This document shows, piece after piece, positions 1-5,501 of a stretch of 6,399 nucleotides of DNA. Within the stretch, counting starts at the first letter, position 1. Each line of letters starts with the position of its first letter. The notes under the pieces were generated by a model. It saw only the letters and a program-made list of their open reading frames with translations, ran no database searches and was not told the DNA's origin. Source of the stretch: Actinomycetota bacterium (GTDB taxonomy: Bacteria; Actinomycetota; Thermoleophilia; Gaiellales; Gaiellaceae); contig JACDAS010000268.1 in assembly GCA_013695295.1 (NCBI GenBank), forward strand, positions 1 through 6,399. The letters are read 5' to 3'. The position numbers and the translations under genes are program-made.

Positions 1-288
1 GCCTACTCGGCCTCGAAGGCGGCCGTGATCGCGCTCACGAAGGCGATCGGCAAGGACGTCGCCGGCACAGGCGTGCTCGTCAACTGCATCGCGCCGGCGG
101 TGATCGAGACGCCGATCCTCGCCGGGCTCTCCGAGGAGCACGTCGGCTACATGGTCGAGCGGATCCCGCTCGGGAGGATGGGGACGGCCGAGGAGGTGGC
201 GAGCCTGATCTGCTTCCTGGCGAGCGAGGAGCTCTCGTTCTCGACGGGCGCGACGTACGACATCTCCGGCGGGCGGGCGGTCTACTGA
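1..288 (+). CDS. Short-chain dehydrogenase/reductase (SDR), C-terminal part only
   Basis: This is the last 95 codons of a classical SDR oxidoreductase; the 5' end lies outside the window, so the frame is open from base 1. The catalytic YxxxK motif is at the very start (YSASK, with Tyr at bases 4-6 and Lys at 16-18). It is followed by the usual NCIAPAVIETPI segment, the IPLGRMGTAEEVA helix and the terminal TGATYDISGG strand, which helps form the cofactor and substrate pocket. The N-terminal TGxxxGxG dinucleotide site is missing only because of the window edge. The 'APAVIETPI' and 'DISGGRAVY' wording resembles SDRs I recall from sugar-acid clusters (sugar 1-dehydrogenases or 2-keto-3-deoxy-sugar-acid dehydrogenases). 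That narrower role is inference, supported by the FAH-type gene whose ATG overlaps its TGA stop by one base (TGATG). The SDR family is secure; the substrate is not. Confidence 0.93.
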   Translation, partial: AYSASKAAVIALTKAIGKDVAGTGVLVNCIAPAVIETPILAGLSEEHVGYMVERIPLGRMGTAEEVASLICFLASEELSFSTGATYDISGGRAVY

Positions 289-1208
289 TGGAGGCTCGCG
301 GCTGGCGCCTCGTGCGCTTCGCTGGCCCGGACGGAAAGCCCCGCGTCGGAGCCGTCGAGCCGGGCGCGCCCACACGGGTGCGCGAGCTCGCGAGCGAGGA
401 CGTCCTCGACGCGATCCGGCTCGGCAGCGTCGCGGAGCGAGCGAGCGCGTCCGCTCACGTGCTCGAGGCGCTCGACCCCGAGACGCTCGAGCTCCCCGAG
501 CCCTGGCAGCTGCTGTCCCCGCTCGACCCGCCGGAGACCTGGGCGGCAGGCGTGACCTACGAGCGAAGCCGCGACGCTCGCGTAGAGGAGACGCAGGTGC
601 AGGACGTCTACAGCCTGGTCTACGAGGCCGAGCGGCCCGAGCTCTTCCTGAAGGACGCGGGCGGGCGGCGCACCGTCGGCCCCGGCGCGGCGATCGGCGT
701 CCGCTCCGACTCCCGCTGGACGGTCCCGGAGCCCGAGCTCGGCCTCGTCCTCGGGGAGGGCGGCGAGCTCGTGGGCGCCACGATCGGCAACGACGTGACC
801 GCACGGGACATCGAGGGCGACAACCCGCTCTACCTCCCCCAGGCGAAGCTCTTCGCGGCCGCATGCGCGCTCGGCCCCGCGGTCCTCCTGCCCGACGACT
901 GGGCCCGGCCCTTCGAGATCGAGCTGACGATCGAGGACCCGACCGGGGCCGCCGTCTACGAAGCGTCCACCTCGACGGAGCGCATGCGCAGGTCGTTCGC
1001 CGAGCTCGTCTACTTCGCCGGGCGGGACAACCCGCTTCCGGCCGGGTCGGTCCTCCTGACCGGGACCGGCCTCGTCCCTCCGGACGACGTCTCCCTTGCC
1101 CCCGGCTACACGGTCACCGTCCGGGTACCGGGCATCGGCACGCTCAGGAACCCCGTGGACGCCGCGGCGGACCTGATCGAGAGAAAGGACACCGTGCATG
1201 TCGGTTGA
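288..1208 (+). CDS. FAH-superfamily protein, probable 2-keto-3-deoxy-pentonate dehydratase
   Basis: This 306-residue protein belongs to the fumarylacetoacetate hydrolase superfamily. A small N-terminal domain (about residues 1-80) precedes the catalytic domain. The signature GVTYERSRDAR is at 88-98. The divalent-metal ligands are probably E148 and E150 (PEPELGL) and D169 (GNDVTARD), and a conserved lysine, K187, sits in QAKLF. The GTGLVPP loop is at 259-265 and the late GIGTLRNPV strand at 282-290. Length and motif wording match the 2-keto-3-deoxy-D-arabinonate dehydratase branch (Sulfolobus KdaD-like, about 300 residues). That branch converts 2-keto-3-deoxy-pentonate to 2-oxoglutarate semialdehyde in the cytoplasm. 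Where hydrolases such as FAHD1 carry the catalytic His (NYxxHaxE), this protein has Ser94, arguing against a C-C hydrolase. The ATG start overlaps the SDR stop by one base, with only a G-rich stretch and no clear ribosome-binding site before it, so translational coupling is likely. The downstream aldehyde dehydrogenase supports the assignment. The exact sugar is unknown. Confidence 0.9.
   Translation: MEARGWRLVRFAGPDGKPRVGAVEPGAPTRVRELASEDVLDAIRLGSVAERASASAHVLEALDPETLELPEPWQLLSPLDPPETWAAGVTYERSRDARVEETQVQDVYSLVYEAERPELFLKDAGGRRTVGPGAAIGVRSDSRWTVPEPELGLVLGEGGELVGATIGNDVTARDIEGDNPLYLPQAKLFAAACALGPAVLLPDDWARPFEIELTIEDPTGAAVYEASTSTERMRRSFAELVYFAGRDNPLPAGSVLLTGTGLVPPDDVSLAPGYTVTVRVPGIGTLRNPVDAAADLIERKDTVHVG
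1182..1189 (+). promoter_or_regulatory. Strong ribosome-binding site for the aldehyde dehydrogenase
   Basis: AGAAAGGA lies inside the last codons of the FAH-type gene, eight bases before the ATG at 1198. It matches eight consecutive positions of the complement of the usual bacterial 16S rRNA 3' tail. It is the best Shine-Dalgarno sequence in the window. It supports the ATG at 1198 as the true start of the aldehyde dehydrogenase, even though that start lies 11 bases inside the preceding gene. Confidence 0.75.
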
Positions 1209-2655
1209 CGCCCCGCCGCTGCCCGCGGCCTCGAACTACGTCGGCGGCGAGTGGAGCCCGAGCCGCTCCGGCCGCACGTACGAGAAGCGCAACCCGGCGC
1301 GGCCCTCGGAGCTCATCGGCGAGTTTCCCGCCTCCGGTGCCGAGGACGTGGACGCCGCCGTCGGAGCTGCAGCGGCCGCCTACCCTGCCTGGTCGCGCCT
1401 GCCTGCGGCCGGACGCGCGGCCGTGCTGCTACGGGCAGCGGACGCGCTCGAGGCGAGCGTCGAGCAGATCGCCCGCGACATGACCCGCGAGATGGGCAAG
1501 CCGATCCGCGAAGCGCGCCTCGAGGCCGCGCGCGGCGCCCAGATCCTCCGCTACTTCGCCGGCGAGGCCTGGCGGCCGAAGGGCGAGCTCTACGAGCAGT
1601 CGGCCACCGGCGCGACGGTCTACACGCTGCGCCGGTCGCTCGGAGTCGTCGGCCTGATCACGCCCTGGAACTTCCCCGCCGCGATTCCGGTCTGGAAGAC
1701 GGCGCCGGCGCTGATCTACGGCAATACCGTCGTCCTCAAGCTCGCGCAGGAGGCGCCGTTGACCGGCCTGCACATCGCCCGGGCCTTCGACGAGGCGGAG
1801 CTGCCCGCCGGTGTGCTGAACGTCGTCGTCGGCCGCGGCTCCGAGGTGGGCGCACCACTGGTGCGCCATCCCGACGTCCGGGCGATCTCGTTCACGGGGT
1901 CGGTTCCGGTCGGCCGGGAGGTGCGGGAGGAGGCGACGCGGCTCGGTAAGCGGGTTCAGCTCGAGCTCGGCGGCCACAACCCGCTGATCGTCCTCGCCGA
2001 CGCACCGCTCGGTCGGGCGGCCGAGGCCGCCTACGCGGGCGCCTTCTGGTCCGCGGGGCAGAAGTGCACGGCGACGCGGCGGATCTTCGTGCAGGACACC
2101 GTGTACGACGACTTCAGGCGCCTCCTGCTCGAGCGGATCGAGCGCGGCCGGGTCGGCGACCCATCGGATCCCGAGACGGAGGTCGGGCCCCTCGTGAACG
2201 AGCGCCAGCTGGAGGACGTGCTCGCGGCGATCGCGCGCGGGCGAGACGAGGGCGGGATCGTGCTCGCCGGCGGCGAGCGCGCCGAGGGCGAGGGCTATCT
2301 CGTGCCCCCCACGCTCTTCGAGGACGTCTCCGACGACGCGATGCTGTCCTGCGAGGAGGTCTTCGGACCGGTCACCTCGCTCTACCGCTTCGCAACGCTC
2401 GACGAGGCGCTCGAGCGCGCGAACGCCGTCGAGTTCGGTCTCTCCGCCTCGATCTTCACGTCGAGCCTCGAGTCGGCGCAGCGTTTCGTCGACGGCCTCG
2501 AGGCCGGCATCCTGCACGTGAACTCGCAGACGGCCGGCGCGGACGTCCACGTGCCCTTCGGCGGGATCAAGAGCTCAGGCTTCGGCCCGCACGAGCAGGG
2601 TCGCGCAGCGCTCGAGTTCTACACGGAGGTCGTGACCGTCTACCACGATGTCTAG
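1198..2655 (+). CDS. NAD(P)-dependent aldehyde dehydrogenase, probable 2-oxoglutarate semialdehyde dehydrogenase
   Basis: This is a full-length (485 aa) member of the aldehyde dehydrogenase superfamily, which oxidises an aldehyde to a carboxylate in the cytoplasm. Visible landmarks are the oxyanion Asn158 in TPWNFP (155-160), the cofactor-binding Lys181 in VVLK, the FTGS turn at 232-235, the general base Glu256 in LELGG, the nucleophile Cys290 in GQKC, and the cofactor-ribose Glu387 in EEVFGP. All catalytic residues are present, so the enzyme should be active. Two positions are less usual: KLA instead of KPA after Lys181, and LGGHNP instead of LGGKNP at His260. The gene starts 11 bases inside the FAH-type dehydratase gene and has its own strong ribosome-binding site. 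Pairing with a KdaD-like dehydratase suggests the substrate is 2-oxoglutarate semialdehyde, giving 2-oxoglutarate (the last step of the Weimberg route). Other semialdehydes, or lactaldehyde or glycolaldehyde, remain possible because sequence alone does not fix substrate in this family. Confidence 0.95.
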   Translation: MSVDAPPLPAASNYVGGEWSPSRSGRTYEKRNPARPSELIGEFPASGAEDVDAAVGAAAAAYPAWSRLPAAGRAAVLLRAADALEASVEQIARDMTREMGKPIREARLEAARGAQILRYFAGEAWRPKGELYEQSATGATVYTLRRSLGVVGLITPWNFPAAIPVWKTAPALIYGNTVVLKLAQEAPLTGLHIARAFDEAELPAGVLNVVVGRGSEVGAPLVRHPDVRAISFTGSVPVGREVREEATRLGKRVQLELGGHNPLIVLADAPLGRAAEAAYAGAFWSAGQKCTATRRIFVQDTVYDDFRRLLLERIERGRVGDPSDPETEVGPLVNERQLEDVLAAIARGRDEGGIVLAGGERAEGEGYLVPPTLFEDVSDDAMLSCEEVFGPVTSLYRFATLDEALERANAVEFGLSASIFTSSLESAQRFVDGLEAGILHVNSQTAGADVHVPFGGIKSSGFGPHEQGRAALEFYTEVVTVYHDV

Positions 2656-3589
2656 GGGTCTCTCCGGAGAGTCGTTCCTCGTCACCGGAGCGTACGGCTG
2701 CATCGGCGCCTGGGTCTGCCGCCAGCTGGTGCAGGAAGGGGTGCCCGTCGTCGCCTACGACCTCGGCGAGGACCCCTACCGCCTGCGCGAGGTGCTCACG
2801 GAGGCAGAGCTGGACGGGGTCGCCCTCGTCCGCGGCGACGTCGCAGACCTCGGAGGGCTCGAGCGGGCCGCCGAGGCGCACGGCGTCACCCACGTGATCC
2901 ACCTCGCGGCGCTGCTGATCCCGCTCGTCCGCGCCGACCCGCCGCGCGGCGCCCTGGTCAACGTCGTCGGAGCGACGAACGCCTTCGAGCTCGCGAAGCG
3001 ACGCTCTCTGCAGGGGCTCGCCTACGCCAGCTCGGCAGCGGTCTATGGCCCGGCAGACGGGTCGCGAATCGAGGACGCGCGCAACCCGAGCACGCTCTAC
3101 GGCGTCTTCAAGTTGACCAACGAGGCGGTCGCGAAGGTGTACTGGGCCGAGGACGGCGTCGGGAGCATTGGGCTCCGCCCCTACGTCGTCTACGGGCCCG
3201 GCCGGGACCAGGGCCTGACCGCCGGGCCGACGCTGGCGATGGCGGCGGCCGCCCGGGGTGAGGCCTTCCACATCGCGTTCGGGGGCCGCTGCCAGCTGCA
3301 GCTCGCGCGCGACACGGCGCGAGTCTTCGTCGCCGCCGCCCGTTCTGGCCATCGGGGTGCGTCCGCCTTCAACGTGGGCGGGCCGGTGTCGCACCTCGAG
3401 GAGGTCGTCCGGGCGATCGAGGCGGCCGAGCCGGAGTCCGCAGGCCGGATCACGTTCGACGATGTGCAGCTTCCCTTCCCCGAGAGTCTCGACTCCGGCT
3501 CGCTGGCGGACGTCGTCGGCGGCGTCGGGTACACCCCGCTCGCGGAGGGCGTGCGGGAGACGATCGAGCACTACCGTGCCGGTGCCTGA
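2648..3589 (+). CDS. Extended SDR, NAD-dependent epimerase/dehydratase family protein
   Basis: This 313-residue Rossmann-fold protein is of the extended SDR type. The dinucleotide site TGAYGCIG (residues 13-20) opens the protein. Asp38 (YDLG) at the end of the second strand favours NAD over NADP. VIHLAA (83-88) and ASSAAVYG (127-134) follow, with the catalytic pair Tyr151/Lys155 in YGVFK. The substrate domain begins around RPYVVYGPGRDQG (177-189). Family members epimerise, dehydrate or oxidise nucleotide sugars, free sugars or sugar acids. In this operon a sugar or sugar-acid dehydrogenase role is the simplest guess, but nothing in the sequence fixes it. The ATG overlaps the aldehyde dehydrogenase stop by eight bases. 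A GGAGGT at 2625-2630 is rather distant (17 bases), so coupling probably drives initiation. No nucleotide-sugar or glycosyltransferase gene is nearby, which weighs against a cell-envelope role. Confidence 0.92.
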   Translation: MSRGLSGESFLVTGAYGCIGAWVCRQLVQEGVPVVAYDLGEDPYRLREVLTEAELDGVALVRGDVADLGGLERAAEAHGVTHVIHLAALLIPLVRADPPRGALVNVVGATNAFELAKRRSLQGLAYASSAAVYGPADGSRIEDARNPSTLYGVFKLTNEAVAKVYWAEDGVGSIGLRPYVVYGPGRDQGLTAGPTLAMAAAARGEAFHIAFGGRCQLQLARDTARVFVAAARSGHRGASAFNVGGPVSHLEEVVRAIEAAEPESAGRITFDDVQLPFPESLDSGSLADVVGGVGYTPLAEGVRETIEHYRAGA

Positions 3590-4229
3590 CTTCGCCGCGC
3601 GCTTCGGCGCCCTCTACACCGCCGCGATCGCCGACGTGCTCGACGGGCTCGGCCTGACGACGCAGACCCTCCCGCCTGCGATCCGACCGCTGGCGCCCGG
3701 CATGCGCCTCGCCGGGCCCGCCTTCGCGGTCCGGGGCCGACCGCGGCCGGGCGCTCCCTACGAGGCGTCGATCCGCCGCATCCTCGAGCTGCTCGGGGAC
3801 ATTCCGGCCGGGCACGTGGCCGTCTACGCCACCGGCGACGACACGAGCGCGCAGTTCGGCGAGCTCTCGGCCACGGCCCTCCACGCGCGCGGGGTCACAG
3901 GCGTCGTCCTGGACGGCGGCTGCCGCGACGTCGACTTCATCGCCGGGCAGGGCTTCCCCGTCTTTACCCGCTTCGTGACACCTCAGGACTCGGTGCCGCG
4001 CTGGGAGCCCGTCGACTGGGGTCACGAGGTCACGATCGACGAGGTCACCGTGGCGACCGGCGACTACGTCCTCGGCGACGCGGACGGCGTCGTCGTCGTG
4101 CCCGCGGCGGTCACCGCCCGGGTGCTGAAGGCCGCCGAGACGGTGGCCGCAACGGAGGACGAGGTGCGGGCAGCCGTCCGCGCGGGCCTGAGCCCGTTGG
4201 AGGCCTACGAGCGCTTCGGGAAGTTCTGA
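3576..4229 (+). CDS. RraA family / 4-hydroxy-4-methyl-2-oxoglutarate (HMG) aldolase-like protein
   Basis: From the GTG at 3576 this encodes 217 residues, a normal length for the RraA/HMG-aldolase family. The N-terminal helix pair (ALYTAAIADVLDGLG) leads to the core. There GELSATA (95-101), ARGVTGVVLDGG (104-115) and Arg117-Asp118 (CRD) match the family's substrate- and metal-binding region, followed by GFPVF (126-130) and the DADGVVVVP strand (168-176). Family aldolases use a divalent metal to cleave 4-hydroxy-2-oxo acids into pyruvate plus another keto acid, and some decarboxylate oxaloacetate; others only bind RNase E, which is unlikely here. The open frame extends far upstream, but that extension lies within the epimerase gene and is Arg/Ser-rich. 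The real start is therefore GTG 3576 (14-base overlap with the epimerase) or GTG 3582 (8-base overlap). The last step of a sugar-acid or keto-acid pathway is plausible; the substrate is unknown. Confidence 0.9.
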   Translation: MPVPDFAARFGALYTAAIADVLDGLGLTTQTLPPAIRPLAPGMRLAGPAFAVRGRPRPGAPYEASIRRILELLGDIPAGHVAVYATGDDTSAQFGELSATALHARGVTGVVLDGGCRDVDFIAGQGFPVFTRFVTPQDSVPRWEPVDWGHEVTIDEVTVATGDYVLGDADGVVVVPAAVTARVLKAAETVAATEDEVRAAVRAGLSPLEAYERFGKF

Positions 4230-4258
4230 CCGGCTCGCATCCGGGCTGCGAAACGACT

Positions 4259-4274
4259 GGCGGTATCGTCCGCC
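4259..4274 (+). promoter_or_regulatory. Possible leaderless promoter (-10 box TATCGT) within a short inverted repeat
   Basis: The only real intergenic gap (4230-4277, 48 bases) holds TATCGT at 4264-4269, a TANNNT-type -10 box. It ends eight bases before the GTG at 4278, the spacing expected when transcription starts at or next to the start codon (leaderless mRNA, common in actinobacteria). The bases before the GTG are pyrimidine-rich (CCGCCTCC) and contain no Shine-Dalgarno sequence, which supports this reading. The -10 box sits in the loop of a perfect 5-bp inverted repeat, GGCGG (4259-4263) and CCGCC (4270-4274), which could be a protein-binding site or chance in GC-rich DNA. No convincing -35 box was found, and no terminator follows the preceding gene. 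Confidence 0.42.
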
Positions 4275-4277
4275 TCC

Positions 4278-5501
4278 GTGGCGATCGACGAGCGGCTCGA
4301 GGCCTACGCACGCCTGGCGGTGCGGATCGGCGCAAACCTCCAACCCGGCCAGGAGCTCGAGGTGGTCGGCCTCGTCGAGCACGCGCCGCTCGCGCGTGCG
4401 ATCGCGCGCGCAGCCTGGGAAGCCGGCGCTACGTACGTCCAGGTGCGCTACGTCGACCAGCACGTGAGGCGCGAGCTGATCGCCCACGGCTCCGAGGAGG
4501 CCCTCTCCCGCACGCCTGCATGGATGCTCCAGCGTCTGCAGGACCTGATCGAGGGCCGCGGGGCCGAGATCCAGATCACCGGCAATCCCGAGCCGGAGCT
4601 CTTCTCGGATCTCGACGCGGGTCGGGTCGGCCGTGCGCGCCCGACGGCGCTGCACGAGCTCCGCGGGAAGATGGTCAACGACGCTCTCGTCAACTGGTCG
4701 ATCGTGGCGTACCCGACCGAGGGCTGGGCGGAGACGGTCTTCGGGGAGCCTGACGTCGAGCGGCTCTGGCAGGCCGTCGCGACCGCGGTCCGGCTCGACG
4801 AGCCCGATCCCGTACGCGCGTGGCAGAAGCACATCGACCACCTCGTCGAGCGCGCGGAGCTCCTGAACCGCAGTGGCTTCGACGCCGTCCGCTACCTGGG
4901 CCCTGGCACCGACCTGACGGTCGGCCTGAACCCGGGCTCGAGGTGGCATGCGGCCGAGTTCGAGACGAGCTACGGGGTGAAGCACATCCCGAACCTCCCC
5001 ACCGAGGAGGTCTTCACGACCCCGGACTGGCGCCGCGCCGAAGGAGTCGTCCGCTCGACGAAGCCGCTCAACCTGCCCGGCCAGAGCCTGACCGTTCACG
5101 ACCTGGAGCTCAGGTTCGAAGCAGGCCGCGCGATCCGAGCGACCGCCTCCGCCGGCGCGGATGCGATCAGCGCCCAGCTCGCGATGGACGACGGGGCGTC
5201 CTTTCTCGGCGAGCTCGCGCTCGTCGACGGCACCTCCGCCGTCGGCCGGACGGGGATCACGTTCTGCGACACCCTCTTCGACGAGAACGCGACCTCCCAC
5301 ATCGCCTACGGCCGGGGCCTGACCGTCTGTATCGAGGGCGCACTCGGGCTGGGGATCGAGGAGCAGCGACAGCTCGGGGTCAACCACTCGTCCGTGCACA
5401 CCGACTTCATGGTCGGGGGCCCGGAGGTCGACGTCGACGGACTGTCGAAGGACGGAACGGCCGTCCCGATCCTACGCGGGGACGACTGGGTGCTCACCTG
5501 A
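4278..5501 (+). CDS. M29-family metallo-aminopeptidase, complete (first of a tandem pair)
   Basis: This is a complete 407-residue protein of peptidase family M29 (AmpS/AmpT-like), whose members are cytoplasmic dimeric enzymes that remove N-terminal residues using two divalent metals. Expected metal ligands can be placed at E244 in LPTEEVFT (240-247), E312 in GELALVD (311-317), H341 in SHIAYG, and H374 and D376 in VHTDFMVGG. Their spacing (68, 29, 33 and 2 residues) closely follows the family pattern. The family's catalytic Tyr, normally seven residues after the histidine, appears to be Leu348; a different Tyr lies at 344. The N-terminal half has the family region DQHVRRELI (60-68). The start is GTG 4278, which directly precedes the DERL...YARLAV block shared with the next gene. 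There is no ribosome-binding site, suggesting a leaderless message. No signal peptide or membrane segment is seen. The stop overlaps the next paralogue. The physiological substrate is unknown. Confidence 0.93.
   Translation: MAIDERLEAYARLAVRIGANLQPGQELEVVGLVEHAPLARAIARAAWEAGATYVQVRYVDQHVRRELIAHGSEEALSRTPAWMLQRLQDLIEGRGAEIQITGNPEPELFSDLDAGRVGRARPTALHELRGKMVNDALVNWSIVAYPTEGWAETVFGEPDVERLWQAVATAVRLDEPDPVRAWQKHIDHLVERAELLNRSGFDAVRYLGPGTDLTVGLNPGSRWHAAEFETSYGVKHIPNLPTEEVFTTPDWRRAEGVVRSTKPLNLPGQSLTVHDLELRFEAGRAIRATASAGADAISAQLAMDDGASFLGELALVDGTSAVGRTGITFCDTLFDENATSHIAYGRGLTVCIEGALGLGIEEQRQLGVNHSSVHTDFMVGGPEVDVDGLSKDGTAVPILRGDDWVLT

Noticed and set aside
381..395. Overlapping perfect palindromes CGCGAGCTCGCG and GCTCGCGAGC
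   Set aside because: They fall inside the FAH-type coding sequence where GAG/CTC/GCG codons produce such palindromes often; no partner copy or promoter context.
282..1199. A 305-codon minus-strand frame almost exactly opposite the FAH-type gene
   Set aside because: Low-complexity Arg/Gly/Asp/Val composition without motifs; the plus-strand protein has a full set of FAH family residues.
288..1208. FAH-type gene as 2,4-diketo-3-deoxy-L-rhamnonate hydrolase (LRA6-like), paired with the upstream SDR
   Set aside because: The catalytic His expected in the hydrolase motif is Ser94, and the downstream aldehyde dehydrogenase fits a dehydratase product better. The option is not fully excluded.
2567..3571. 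A 334-codon minus-strand frame opposite the epimerase gene
   Set aside because: Same compositional artefact; no domain visible, and the plus strand encodes an evident Rossmann-fold enzyme.
3258..3575. Upstream extension of the RraA-like protein by about 106 residues
   Set aside because: The extension lies wholly within the epimerase gene, is Arg/Ser/Pro-rich and would precede the normal N-terminus of the family. Start at GTG 3576 or 3582 gives the usual length.
4230..4277. A transcription terminator after the RraA-like gene
   Set aside because: The only inverted repeat has 5-bp arms, lacks a following T-run and sits immediately before the next start codon, so it does not look like an intrinsic terminator.
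3450..5399. A 649-codon open frame on the minus strand across the RraA-like gene, the gap and the first M29 gene
   Set aside because: The translation is Arg/Gly/Asp/Val-rich with no recognisable domain. It lies opposite genes with clear family motifs and is explained by the absence of stops opposite GC-biased codons.
4278..5501. M29-like protein as a 2,5-dihydroxypyridine dioxygenase (NicX-like) rather than a peptidase
   Set aside because: The length of 407 residues and the PTEEVFT, GELALVD and HTDFMVGG motifs are those of true M29 peptidases, and no pyridine-degradation genes are nearby.
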